Source of the DNA: an uncultured Paenibacillaceae bacterium
GTDB taxonomy: Bacteria; Bacillota; Bacilli; Paenibacillales; DA-C8
Reading direction: 5' to 3'
Length of the DNA stretch: 36,051 nt
NCBI GenBank assembly: GCA_937957685.1
Contig: CALGAO010000011.1
Coordinates: 1 to 36,051, forward strand
The notes under the pieces were generated by a model. The model saw only the letters and a program-made list of their open reading frames with translations, had not been told where the DNA came from and ran no database searches. This document shows positions 15,491 to 24,169 of this stretch, in pieces (the first letter of the stretch is position 1; each line of letters begins with the position of its first letter). Both the position numbers and the translations under genes were made by a program.

Positions 15491-17236
15491 CTATAGTTTG
15501 CCGCCAAATTGAGGGAAGATGGCTTCCATCTTCTCCCGCAGACCGCAGACCCGATCGATCTCCATGGCGTGCCGGCGGACTGTGGACACGGATACCCCGT
15601 ACCGGGCAGCAACCTCTATATAGGTGATGTGTCTTCTGTGCATCTTGGCAATCAGATACTCAAGCGCAGCGGCCCACCCCTCGGATCTGCGAATCTGGGG
15701 CGTGTCCGGATAGGTCTTGCTGAGATAGTCCGACCACAGCGTCTGCATGTCATATCGCTCGATCATGTCATAGTGCTTCTCCATCTTGGAGAGCGCGATG
15801 TCGATCACCTGCTGCCAGGACTGCTCCCAGACGGACAACACGGCGCCGCGCGGCGGTCCGTTCAGCTCCACCTGACGACCGCCAAGCACCGCCTGATACG
15901 GCTCCTTGGCCCCGATCTCATACAGCACCAGCAGCGCCGCTCTCTTCAGATCATCCGCCTCTTCCGGCCGCTGCACGAACTCGCGCAGCGCCATCTCCAC
16001 CTCCTGATCGCCGATCAGGCCCAACGCCTGGATGACCTGAAGCTTCGTGTCATGATCGCCGTAGCGCAGCACCCAGAAGAACGAGGAGCGGACGATCGGG
16101 TCGCGGCGGAACTTGTCGGAGATCGAGCCATCCGCCTGCTCGAACCACTTGAACTGCTCCTCAAACGGCAGCTGATAGCTGTAGCTGAGCTCAAGCGGCA
16201 TCTCGCTGCCGCTTTCCTCGTGCCGGTCCAGCTGCTGCAGGCAGTAGTCGGCGATGCTCATGTCCGGATCGAGCTTCTTCACATGCCGCCACAGCTTGCG
16301 CGCCACTTCATACCTTCCGGTATGGGAAGCCGCAACAGCGGTATAGTGATAGAGGCTCGCATCCGGCTCGATCAATCCGAACTTGATCAGGCGCCGGAAC
16401 AGGCGATAGGCGTGTTCATGCTCGCCGATGATCCCCATCGTCGTCGCCAGCTTGAAGGCGTGCTCCGGATTCAGCGGATGCAGTTTCTTCAGGCTGTCCG
16501 TCAGGCGCTTCACCTCGTCATGCTGCTCCATCTGCAGCTTGAGGATCACCAGATTGCACTGGGCATGCAGGTTGCCCGGATCCTCCCGGAGCACCGACTC
16601 CACCGTCTCCACGGCACGCTCGAGCTGCCCCATATAATAATATGCCAGTGCCAGGTTGTTGCGCGCCGCCAGGAAATCCGGATTCTGCTCGGACAGCTGC
16701 TCCAGCCGACGCACCGCTTCATTGAAGCGTCCTTCCTCCAGCAGCACCCGCGCCTGATCATGCTCGAACAGCTCGGCCCTGCAGCGGATGCTCCTGACCT
16801 TCACCGGGCGTCCAAGCTCCAGCGAGAGCAGCTCGAGCAGCTCCTCGGCTTCCTCTATATACAAGCCCTGCTCGTCCAGCTCCAGGTAGCGCAGGAGCGC
16901 ACTCTCGGATTCTTCAAGCTTGTCCATGTTGAGATAATTGTTCGCCATGTAGAAATGGCATTCGGTAAGAGTGGGATCCAGAGATTCCAGGACATACTGC
17001 AGAATCTTGTTCGATGATTCATAATCACCGGTTTCCGACAGTACACCTGCCAGATTAATATGATGAACAGCGTTTCCCGGCTCGGTTTCAGCAGCACGGC
17101 GAAAATATCGAAGCGCCTTCTCATAATGATAGCGATCCAGCGACTGCATCGCCCGCTCGAAGTAAAACTCGGCGTTCAACCGCAGCGGAATCACGTTGTG
17201 TGCAGCATGTTCAGCGTTCCTCTGTTTATTCTTCAC
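15491..17236 (-). CDS. Large TPR protein with C-terminal HTH (YvcD-like)
   Basis: A 581-aa soluble protein. From about residue 20 it contains a series of tetratricopeptide-type helix pairs (for example YEKALRYFRRAAETEPGN, FNEAVRRLEQLSEQNPDF, LERAVETVESVLREDPGN). A HEAT-like stretch follows (KLQVIQALGLIGDQEVEMALREF). The last ~50 residues form a helix-turn-helix (YIEVAARYGVSVSTVRRHAMEI). Position between trxB and the his region matches B. subtilis yvcD, whose function is unknown. Such a layout suggests a scaffold that may also bind DNA, but the role is inferred. A GTG at 17248 directly abuts AGGAGGT; the GTG at 17236 lies at proper distance and is preferred. Confidence 0.88.
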   Translation of the reverse strand: MKNKQRNAEHAAHNVIPLRLNAEFYFERAMQSLDRYHYEKALRYFRRAAETEPGNAVHHINLAGVLSETGDYESSNKILQYVLESLDPTLTECHFYMANNYLNMDKLEESESALLRYLELDEQGLYIEEAEELLELLSLELGRPVKVRSIRCRAELFEHDQARVLLEEGRFNEAVRRLEQLSEQNPDFLAARNNLALAYYYMGQLERAVETVESVLREDPGNLHAQCNLVILKLQMEQHDEVKRLTDSLKKLHPLNPEHAFKLATTMGIIGEHEHAYRLFRRLIKFGLIEPDASLYHYTAVAASHTGRYEVARKLWRHVKKLDPDMSIADYCLQQLDRHEESGSEMPLELSYSYQLPFEEQFKWFEQADGSISDKFRRDPIVRSSFFWVLRYGDHDTKLQVIQALGLIGDQEVEMALREFVQRPEEADDLKRAALLVLYEIGAKEPYQAVLGGRQVELNGPPRGAVLSVWEQSWQQVIDIALSKMEKHYDMIERYDMQTLWSDYLSKTYPDTPQIRRSEGWAAALEYLIAKMHRRHITYIEVAARYGVSVSTVRRHAMEIDRVCGLREKMEAIFPQFGGKL

Positions 17237-17303
17237 CGTTACTTGCACCTCCTGTCGTTCATGCCGGCAATTGCATCATCACCATGCTTGACGCTATGGA
17301 TGG

Positions 17304-18257
17304 TCACACGCCTCCGGATTTGAACAAGGTGCTGATCGAGCCGCCTTGCACGATGATGCGGATGGCGTCAGCCAGCAGATGATCCATGGACAGGATCTTG
17401 AATTTGGGCGACAGGTCTTCAGGCTGCGGGATCGTATCGGTAACGATGATCTCCTTCACATAAGGCCGGTCGAGATTCTTGATGGCATCCCCCGAGAACA
17501 GCCCGTGGGTGGCACATACATAAGCGTCGTTGGCGCCCCGTTCCTTCAATCCCTCGACGACATTCACCAGGGTCTTGCCGGTGTCGATCAGGTCCTCGAT
17601 GATGATCGGCGTCCGTCCTTCGACATCACCGATCAGGTGCGTGATGACGGACTCGTTGTGGGCCGGGCGTTTCTTGATCATGATGGCGAACGGCGAATTC
17701 ATGAAGCTCGCCAGCCTCTCCGCCGTCGATGCACGACCTGCATCCGGGGACACCACTACCGGGTTCTGGATGTTCTGCTTCTTCAGATAGTCCACGATCA
17801 TGTCCAGTGCGGTCAGGTGATCAACCGGAATATTGAAGAATCCCTGAATCGCTGGCGCGTGCAGGTCAACGGTGATGACCCGTCTGGCTCCTGCAGTCGT
17901 CAGCACGTCCGCCACCATCTTCGCCGAGATCGGCTCACGCGGCTTCGCCTTGCGTTCTTGTCTGGCGTAGCCGTAGTATGGGACGATCACATTGACCGTG
18001 CGGGCGGAAGCGCGCTTGGCTGCATCGATCATCACGAGCAATTCGACAAAATTCTCGTTAATCGGATGTGAGAACGATTGGACGAGGAATACATCGCAGT
18101 TGCGGATCGATTCCTCGAAGTGACAGTACACCTCTCCGCTCTTGAAGCGCGAGATGAAGATCTTGCCGAGCGGAATGCCCAGCTCATTGCAGATTCTCTG
18201 CGCCAGTTTCGGGTTCGATGTCCCCGAGAATACTTTGGTAGTTTCGCTGTCCAACAT
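17304..18257 (-). CDS. Ribose-phosphate pyrophosphokinase (divergent PRPP synthase paralogue)
   Basis: Makes phosphoribosyl pyrophosphate from ribose 5-phosphate and ATP, the starting substrate of HisG and of nucleotide synthesis. The 317-aa product has family marks: SGEVYCHFEESIR, YYGYARQERK (R99, Q100), VDLHAPAIQGFF (His133) and a PRPP loop IIIEDLIDTGKT (218-229). It departs from typical Prs at conserved sites. The usual SPDHGGV reads SPDAGRA (170-176), the flexible catalytic loop reads KKRPAHN, and the loop end is GKT rather than AGT. It may therefore be a second, specialised copy; housekeeping prs normally sits beside glmU. It has its own promoter and lies beside the his genes. Confidence 0.9.
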   Translation of the reverse strand: MLDSETTKVFSGTSNPKLAQRICNELGIPLGKIFISRFKSGEVYCHFEESIRNCDVFLVQSFSHPINENFVELLVMIDAAKRASARTVNVIVPYYGYARQERKAKPREPISAKMVADVLTTAGARRVITVDLHAPAIQGFFNIPVDHLTALDMIVDYLKKQNIQNPVVVSPDAGRASTAERLASFMNSPFAIMIKKRPAHNESVITHLIGDVEGRTPIIIEDLIDTGKTLVNVVEGLKERGANDAYVCATHGLFSGDAIKNLDRPYVKEIIVTDTIPQPEDLSPKFKILSMDHLLADAIRIIVQGGSISTLFKSGGV

Positions 18258-18343
18258 GATACGAATAGGCCCCTCCCAAACGTTATATAAGGAAAATCTC
18301 GATTGATCACCAGATTGGTTATGGGTTAATCATGGATACCCTC

Positions 18344-18372
18344 ATTATACCCTTACCAACATCTTGTTTCAA
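18344..18372 (-). promoter_or_regulatory. Sigma-A promoter of the PRPP synthase gene
   Basis: Minus-strand TTGAAA (18367-18372), a 17-base spacer and a perfect TATAAT (18344-18349). It sits just after the hisJ stop and gives an ~80-base leader. Confidence 0.8.
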
Positions 18373-18378
18373 AACATT

Positions 18379-19188
18379 CTATTCAAGCGGCACCATGACG
18401 CGGCGACGCTTGTCGAATGTTGCCAGCTCCGTGAATCCGACATCCCTGAGCAACGCATAGGCCTCGTCGAGATACTGCGACAACCTCTCCGGCTCATGGG
18501 CATCGGAGCCGACCGTCAGCGGTATGCCGATCGCTCGGCAATACTCCAGCATCCGTCTGCTCGGGAACATCTCCTGCACCGGCATGCGCAGGCCGGAAGC
18601 GTTCAGCTCGATGGCGAGCCCCATCTCCCGGATCACATCCAGCGTCCGCCGCTCCAGCTCGGTCATGTCGGAGGACGGCTTCTGCCCGAACCGCTTGATC
18701 ACATCCACATGTCCTATGTAATCGTACAGCCCGGTCCGCGCCGCTTTCTGCACGGCATCATAATACGCCTCGTAGACCTCATCGACGTTCTTGCCTTCCC
18801 AGTTGTGCAGCTGGCGGTAGTCCGTCACATCCCATTCCCCGAGAAAATGCACCGAACCGATCACATAATCCCAGGGGTAGCCTTCGACGATCGCCGCGAT
18901 CTGTTCCTCATACCCTTCGATATAGTCTCCTTCGAGACCAACCCGAATATCGATTCTATCACGATATTTGTCTTTCAGGTACAGGCATTCTTCCACATAT
19001 CGAGGCAATTCTTCCATCGGCATCGCCATGCCTTCGTAATACGTCGCCGGATCCACGTGAATGAGCGGCATATGATCGGAGAGTCCAAGCTGCTTGAGAC
19101 CCAGTTCGATCCCGCGCAGCACATATTCTTCCAGCTCTCCCTTCGCGTGACCGCAGCGGACGTGATGCGTATGATAGTCGATTCTCAT
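18379..19188 (-). CDS. hisJ: Histidinol-phosphatase, PHP family
   Basis: Removes phosphate from histidinol phosphate, the step before HisD in histidine synthesis. The 269-aa product starts with the PHP metal motif MRIDYHTHHVRCGH (D4, H6, H8). It continues with LGLSDHMPL, GLEGDYI, VIGSVHFL, IGHVDVI and VGSDAHEP, the metal-binding segments of the HisK/HisJ type. It is separated from hisIE by a 101-base gap with a hairpin, so it may be partly uncoupled from the operon. Start ATG 19188 follows AAAGGGG. Confidence 0.95.
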   Translation of the reverse strand: MRIDYHTHHVRCGHAKGELEEYVLRGIELGLKQLGLSDHMPLIHVDPATYYEGMAMPMEELPRYVEECLYLKDKYRDRIDIRVGLEGDYIEGYEEQIAAIVEGYPWDYVIGSVHFLGEWDVTDYRQLHNWEGKNVDEVYEAYYDAVQKAARTGLYDYIGHVDVIKRFGQKPSSDMTELERRTLDVIREMGLAIELNASGLRMPVQEMFPSRRMLEYCRAIGIPLTVGSDAHEPERLSQYLDEAYALLRDVGFTELATFDKRRRVMVPLE

Positions 19189-19244
19189 GCCCTTCGCCCC
19201 TTTCTGTTCCTCGTCCCCGCCTGCATGTCTCTGAACGCAACAAC

Positions 19245-19276
19245 TGCCCGAAGAGATGAACCGTGTTCTTCGGGCA
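19245..19276 (-). terminator. Hairpin at the end of the his operon
   Basis: TGCCCGAAGA and TCTTCGGGCA form a perfect 10-bp stem with a 12-base loop between hisIE and hisJ. The minus-strand tail GTTGTTG is only moderately T-rich, so read-through into hisJ is likely. Confidence 0.6.
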
Positions 19277-19289
19277 ATTCACCTTATCG

Positions 19290-19949
19290 CTATTGCTTCG
19301 GTTTCGCGTGACGGCCTTCGAGCTCCGCGAGGACGCGGTCGATCGGCAGCTTCTGCTCACGCAGGAGCACGAGCAGGTGGAAGATGAGGTCGCTCGCTTC
19401 CCAGCTCAGCTCGTTGTGATCGCGGTTCTTCGCCGCGATGATGACCTCGCCGGCCTCTTCGCCGATCTTCTTCAGGATCTTGTCGACCCCCTTGTCGAAC
19501 AGGTAGGTCGTGTACGCTCCTTCCGGCCGCTCGGCTTCGCGGCTGGCGATCACCTTCTCCAGCTCGTTCAGGATCGCGTAGCGGTCGTGCTTCGCCGCCT
19601 GGATGGCCGCCGTATCCCCGGCATCCAGCCGCTCATGGAAGCAGCTGTACTTGCCGGTGTGGCAAGCCGGCCCCTGCGGCTCGACCAGGAAGAGCAGCGC
19701 ATCGGCGTCGCAGTCGTAACGAATCTCCCGGATCTTCTGCGTGTTGCCGCTGGTTGCGCCCTTGTGCCACAACTCCTGGCGGGAACGGCTCCAGAACCAG
19801 GTCTCTCCGCTCTCCAGCGAAGCCTTGAGCGATTCCCGGTTCACATATGCCAGCGTCAGCACTTCCTTGCTCACCGCATCCTGCACGATCGCCGGAATCA
19901 GGCCTTGCTCATCCCATTTTAATGTATCGATATCGACGGTGGTTGTCAC
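19290..19949 (-). CDS. hisIE: Bifunctional phosphoribosyl-AMP cyclohydrolase / phosphoribosyl-ATP pyrophosphatase
   Basis: Carries out the second and third steps of histidine synthesis. Residues 1-~112 are the HisI cyclohydrolase (WSRSRQELWHKGATSGN, YDCDADALLFLV, and zinc ligands in CHTGKYSCF). From ~115 on is the HisE pyrophosphohydrolase (SYTTYLFDKG-type segment, KKIGEEAGEVIIAAKN, ASDLIFHLLVLL). The 219-aa length is normal for the fused enzyme. The start is a GTG whose last two bases share the hisF TGA stop (GTGA overlap), with GGGAG ten bases upstream. This is the last gene of the tight his operon. Confidence 0.96.
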   Translation of the reverse strand: MTTTVDIDTLKWDEQGLIPAIVQDAVSKEVLTLAYVNRESLKASLESGETWFWSRSRQELWHKGATSGNTQKIREIRYDCDADALLFLVEPQGPACHTGKYSCFHERLDAGDTAAIQAAKHDRYAILNELEKVIASREAERPEGAYTTYLFDKGVDKILKKIGEEAGEVIIAAKNRDHNELSWEASDLIFHLLVLLREQKLPIDRVLAELEGRHAKPKQ

Positions 19950-20704
19950 CGCACTTCCACTCCCTTCGCACGCAGATCGCGCTTGACTTCGTCGATCGAG
20001 ATCTCCTTGTAATGGAAGATCGACGCAGCCAGTCCGGCGTCCGCCTTGCCTTCGGTAAATACCTTGTAGAAATCATCCGCCTTGCCGGCGCCGCCGGAGG
20101 CGATCACCGGGATCGACACGCTCTCGGACACGGCGCGCGTGAGCGGGATATCGAAGCCGTCCTTCGTGCCGTCGGCATCCATGCTCGTCAGCAGGATCTC
20201 GCCAGCGCCGAGCCGCTCCGCTTCCCGCGCCCACTCGAGCGCCTTGATACCGCTGGGCGTGCGCCCGCCATGGGTGTATACCTCCCATTCGCCCATCTCC
20301 GGATTATACTTCGCATCGATCGCCACCACGATGCACTGCGACCCGAACCTGCGCGCGCCATCGGAGATGAGCTGCGGGTTCTTCACGGCCGCCGTATTGA
20401 TGCCGATCTTGTCCGCGCCCGCGCGCAGCAGCCGCTTCATGTCATCGACGCTCGAGATGCCGCCGCCGACCGTGAACGGGATCGTGATCTCCCCGGCCGT
20501 CTGCCGCACGACCTCGACCATCGTCGCCCGGCCTTCCACCGACGCCGAGATGTCGAGGAAGACGAGCTCATCGGCGCCTTCACGATCATACAGGGCAGCC
20601 AGCTCCACCGGGTCGCCGGCATCGCGCAGATTGACGAAATTCACGCCCTTGACGACCCTGCCGTCCTTCACATCCAGGCAGGGTATGATGCGCTTGGTCA
20701 GCAT
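19946..20704 (-). CDS. hisF: Imidazole glycerol phosphate synthase, cyclase subunit HisF
   Basis: Uses ammonia from HisH to convert PRFAR into imidazole glycerol phosphate and AICAR. It is a 252-aa beta/alpha barrel with catalytic aspartates in RIIPCLDVKDGRVVKG (D11) and VVAIDAKY. Phosphate-binding glycines are in TVGGGISS, GINTAAV and ASGGAG. Start ATG 20704 is four bases after the hisA stop, with GGGAGG inside hisA; longer upstream frames are excluded by this. It overlaps hisIE by four bases. Confidence 0.97.
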   Translation of the reverse strand: MLTKRIIPCLDVKDGRVVKGVNFVNLRDAGDPVELAALYDREGADELVFLDISASVEGRATMVEVVRQTAGEITIPFTVGGGISSVDDMKRLLRAGADKIGINTAAVKNPQLISDGARRFGSQCIVVAIDAKYNPEMGEWEVYTHGGRTPSGIKALEWAREAERLGAGEILLTSMDADGTKDGFDIPLTRAVSESVSIPVIASGGAGKADDFYKVFTEGKADAGLAASIFHYKEISIDEVKRDLRAKGVEVR

Positions 20705-20708
20705 CCGA

Positions 20709-21455
20709 TCATCCTCCCGTCTGTACGGCCAGCTGCCTGATGGCGTCCGCCAGCACGATATTGCCCGTGTACAGCGCCTTGCCGACGATCGCGCCGGATA
20801 CGCCTTCGTCCGCATGCCGCGCCAGGCTCTCCAGGTCGGCATACCGGCTGACGCCGCCGGAGGCGATCACCGACCGGCCGGATACCCTGGCCAGGCGCAC
20901 GATCGCCTCGACGTTCGGTCCGCCCATCATGCCGTCGCGCGAGATGTCCGTGAAGATGAACGTCGACGCGCCCTGAGCAGCCAGCTCCTTCGCCAGATCC
21001 TCCGCCTTCACCTGCGACGTCTCCAGCCAGCCCCTCGTCGCCACATATCCGTCGCGCGCGTCGATGCCGATCGCGACCCGGTCGCCGCGGCTCGCCAGCA
21101 GTTGCTTCGTGAACTCCCGATCCTCGATCGCTGCCGTGCCGATGATGACGCGCGATACGCCAAGGCCGAGCATATGCTCCACATCGCGCAGGGTGCGCAT
21201 GCCCCCGCCGACCTGCACCGGCACGTCAACCGCCCGGGCGATGCGTCCGATCAGCTCGTCGTTTACCGGTTGGCCGGCCTTCGCTCCGTCGAGATCCACG
21301 AGATGGATCCACTCCGCTCCTTGCGCCGCCCACTCCTTCGCGACCTCCACCGGATCCTCATGATACACTGTCTCCTGCGCGTAATCTCCCTGCTTCAAGC
21401 GGACACACCTGCCTCCGCGTATATCGATCGCCGGATAGATCGTAAATCGCGCCAT
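20709..21455 (-). CDS. hisA: Phosphoribosylformimino-AICAR ribotide isomerase HisA
   Basis: Isomerises ProFAR to PRFAR. The 248-aa barrel has the two phosphate-binding halves typical of HisA: AIDIRGGRCVRLKQGDY and VQVGGGMRTL, then GIDARDGYVATRGW, FTDISRDGMMGGPN and IASGGVS. D8 and the aspartate of TDISRDG are the catalytic pair. The ATG at 21455 has GGAGG six bases upstream; the ATG at 21470 has no site and is rejected. It is separated from hisH by 131 bases, the largest gap in the his operon. Confidence 0.96.
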   Translation of the reverse strand: MARFTIYPAIDIRGGRCVRLKQGDYAQETVYHEDPVEVAKEWAAQGAEWIHLVDLDGAKAGQPVNDELIGRIARAVDVPVQVGGGMRTLRDVEHMLGLGVSRVIIGTAAIEDREFTKQLLASRGDRVAIGIDARDGYVATRGWLETSQVKAEDLAKELAAQGASTFIFTDISRDGMMGGPNVEAIVRLARVSGRSVIASGGVSRYADLESLARHADEGVSGAIVGKALYTGNIVLADAIRQLAVQTGG

Positions 21456-21586
21456 GGTCTCCCTCCTCATGGAACTTGCTTATCTCCTCTTGCTCTGGTT
21501 CAATCTGCACATGCCTGGAGCTGCGCGGCATGCGCCTGTTGCTCCACCTGCCGCCCTCATGGCGGACCTGTCCCCTCCGCCAGGGT

Positions 21587-22189
21587 TCACTTCGTCAGCT
21601 CCAGGAAACGTCTGAGCAACTGCATGCCAAGCGCGCCGCTCTTCTCCGGATGGAACTGCATCCCGTACACGTTGTCCCGGCCGACGATCGCGGCCACCTG
21701 CTCATGGTAGTCCGTCGAGGCCAGCAGGTCGCGCGGTTCCTCAGGCAACGCCTTGAAGGAATGGACGAAATACACATGTCCTTCTTCCAGTCCTTCCAGC
21801 ACCGGAGAGGGCTGATGGAACGTCAGCCGATTCCAACCCATATGCGGGATCTTGCCCTGGCCGTTCAGCCGCACGACCCTGCCAGGCAGCAGATCCAGCC
21901 CCTGATGGAGGCCGTGCTCCTCGCTCTCGCTGAACAGCAGCTGCATGCCGAGGCAGATGCCGAGCAGCGGCTTGCCGCTGCTCGCATAGTCCTTCACCGG
22001 CTCCACCAGGCCGGCGGCGCGCAGGTTGTCCATCGCGTCGCCGAAGGCGCCGACGCCCGGCAGGATCGCCCCGTCAGCCGCTGCGATCGTCCCCTTGTCG
22101 CTGGTCACGACCGCCTCATAGCCGAGGCGTTCCACGGCCTTGCTGACGCTATGCAGATTGCCCATACCGTAATCGATGATCGCGATCAA
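21587..22189 (-). CDS. hisH: Imidazole glycerol phosphate synthase, glutaminase subunit HisH
   Basis: A class I glutamine amidotransferase that supplies ammonia to HisF. The 200-aa product has the nucleophile cysteine in GICLGMQLLF, the His-Glu of the triad in YGMQFHPEKSG, and LPGVGAFGDAM. The start is a TTG placed 2 bases after the hisB stop, with GGGAG about ten bases before it; no ATG or GTG is better placed. Confidence 0.95.
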   Translation of the reverse strand: MIAIIDYGMGNLHSVSKAVERLGYEAVVTSDKGTIAAADGAILPGVGAFGDAMDNLRAAGLVEPVKDYASSGKPLLGICLGMQLLFSESEEHGLHQGLDLLPGRVVRLNGQGKIPHMGWNRLTFHQPSPVLEGLEEGHVYFVHSFKALPEEPRDLLASTDYHEQVAAIVGRDNVYGMQFHPEKSGALGMQLLRRFLELTK

Positions 22190-22191
22190 GC

Positions 22192-22791
22192 TCAGAGCAC
22201 TCCCTTCGTGGAAGGCACGCCCTTGACGCGCGGATCGATCGACGTCGCCTCGTCAAGCGCGCGGCCGAGCGCCTTGAACACCGCTTCGATCATATGATGC
22301 GTATTGTCTCCATAGTGAACGATGACATGCAGGGTGATGCGCGCCTCGAGGGCGAATTTCCAGAGGAACTCTTTCACCAGCTCCACCGTGAAGCTGCCGA
22401 CGGTCGCTCCGGGGAAGTTCGCCCGATACTCCAGATGCGGCCGGTTGCTGATGTCGATCACGACCTGCGCCAGCGCCTCGTCCATCGGCACGAACACGCT
22501 CGCATAGCGCCTGATCCCCCGCTTGTCGCCAAGCGCCTCACGCAGCGCCTGGCCGAGGCAGATGCCGATATCCTCCACCGTGTGATGGTCGTCGATCTCC
22601 ACGTCGCCGCGGGCGTTCACCTTCAGATCGAAATGTCCGTGTCTGGTGAACAGATCGAGCATGTGGTTCAGAAACGGCACATCCGTCTCCAGCTCGCTCA
22701 CCCCGCTGCCGTCCACATTGAACGTCAGCTGGATATCCGTCTCATTCGTCGTCCGCTTGATCGCGGCTTGTCTAGCTTCCGATGCCGTCAT
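22192..22791 (-). CDS. hisB: Imidazoleglycerol-phosphate dehydratase
   Basis: Dehydrates imidazole glycerol phosphate to imidazole acetol phosphate. This is the single-function form (199 aa) without the phosphatase domain of E. coli HisB, which is why the window also has hisJ. The metal-binding repeats are IDDHHTVEDIGICLGQAL and DNTHHMIEAVFKALGRAL; LNHMLDLFTRHG is also conserved. The ATG overlaps the hisD stop (ATGA). Confidence 0.97.
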   Translation of the reverse strand: MTASEARQAAIKRTTNETDIQLTFNVDGSGVSELETDVPFLNHMLDLFTRHGHFDLKVNARGDVEIDDHHTVEDIGICLGQALREALGDKRGIRRYASVFVPMDEALAQVVIDISNRPHLEYRANFPGATVGSFTVELVKEFLWKFALEARITLHVIVHYGDNTHHMIEAVFKALGRALDEATSIDPRVKGVPSTKGVL

Positions 22792-24077
22792 AGGCTGTTT
22801 CCTTCCTTTCTCACTCTGATCTCCACCGCACGCGCATGCCCTTCGAAGCCTTCCGCTCTCGCCAGCTTCATGATGTGCCCGGCATCGCGCAGAAGTGCTT
22901 CCTTGCTGTATTGGATGATGCTGGATTTCTTCACGAAGTCATCGATGTTCAGCGGCGACGAGAACCTTGCGGTGCCGTTCGTCGGCAGCACATGGTTCGG
23001 GCCGGCGAAGTAGTCGCCTACCGGCTCCGTGCTGTACGGGCCGAGGAAGATCGCGCCCGCGTTCTCGATGTGCGGCAGCACGGAGATCGGCTCGCGCACG
23101 ATCACCTCGAGGTGCTCCGGCGCGATCCGGTTCACGGTGCGAATCCCTTCCGCCAGGGAGCCCGCGATCAGGATCGCGCTCTTCGCGATCGCTGCGGCGG
23201 CGATCTCCCGGCGCGGAAGCTCGGTCAGCTGACGATCCACCTCAGCCGATACCGCCTCCGCCAGCGCCTGCGAATCGGTCACGAGGATCGCCGAGGACAT
23301 CACATCGTGCTCGGCCTGCGACAGCAGATCGGCCGCCACATACTGCGGATCGGCCGCTTCATCCGCGAGCACGACGATGTCCGTCGGTCCGGCGATGCTG
23401 TCGATATCGACGCTGCCGTACACGTAGCGCTTCGCCAGCGCGACATAGATGTTGCCGGGGCCGCAGATCTTGTCCACCGCCGGGATCGTCTCCGTGCCGT
23501 AAGCCAGCGCTGCGATCGCCTGCGCTCCGCCGACGCGGTAGATCTCCGTCACACCCGCTTCAGCCGCGGCGACCAGGATGATCGGATTGATGCCCGCCCG
23601 GCCGGCTGTCGCCGGCGGAGTCACCATCACGATCTCGCTGACGCCAGCCACCTTCGCCGGGATCACGTTCATCAGCACCGTCGATGGATAAGCGGCGGTC
23701 CCGCCCGGCACGTACAGGCCCACCCGCCTGATCGGCCGCATGATCTGGCCGAGGATCGTGCCGTCCGGCGCGGTGTCGATCCATGACGTGCGCTTCTGCT
23801 TCTCGTGGAAGCTGCGGATGTTGTCCGCAGCCAGGCGAAGCGCCGTGAGGAACTCCTCATCCACCTGCGCATAGGCGGCCTGAATCTCTTCCTCCGTTAC
23901 CCTCAGTTCGCTCGATGTCAGCGTCATCCTGTCGAATTCGGCCGTATACTTCAGCAGCGCCGCATCGCCGCCCTCGGCCACATCCTGGATGATCTTCTGC
24001 ACCGCTTCGTTCTGCTCTCTCGTTCCATAGTCCACATTCCGTTCCAACTTGTATGCATCAGCGGGTATGATGCGCAT
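22788..24077 (-). CDS. hisD: Histidinol dehydrogenase
   Basis: Catalyses the last two oxidations, histidinol to histidine, with NAD and zinc. It has 429 aa. Family marks are VPGGTAAYPSTVLMN, VGGAQAIAALAYGT, DKICGPGNIYVALAK, IDSIAGPTDIVVLAD, the metal/catalytic LLSQAEHD and the C-terminal GPNHVLPTNGTARF. Two further ATGs upstream (24095, 24101) sit on poor sites. ATG 24077 has AAAGGGG eight bases before it and gives the usual N-terminus. Confidence 0.96.
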   Translation of the reverse strand: MRIIPADAYKLERNVDYGTREQNEAVQKIIQDVAEGGDAALLKYTAEFDRMTLTSSELRVTEEEIQAAYAQVDEEFLTALRLAADNIRSFHEKQKRTSWIDTAPDGTILGQIMRPIRRVGLYVPGGTAAYPSTVLMNVIPAKVAGVSEIVMVTPPATAGRAGINPIILVAAAEAGVTEIYRVGGAQAIAALAYGTETIPAVDKICGPGNIYVALAKRYVYGSVDIDSIAGPTDIVVLADEAADPQYVAADLLSQAEHDVMSSAILVTDSQALAEAVSAEVDRQLTELPRREIAAAAIAKSAILIAGSLAEGIRTVNRIAPEHLEVIVREPISVLPHIENAGAIFLGPYSTEPVGDYFAGPNHVLPTNGTARFSSPLNIDDFVKKSSIIQYSKEALLRDAGHIMKLARAEGFEGHARAVEIRVRKEGNSL

Positions 24078-24169
24078 ACGCGTAGCCCCTTTCATCCTCA
24101 TCTCATTATGCCCGGTCTGTCCCTTGTGTCCGTTGGCCTGGCCGTAACCATCCAGGCGGGATCTCGCTC

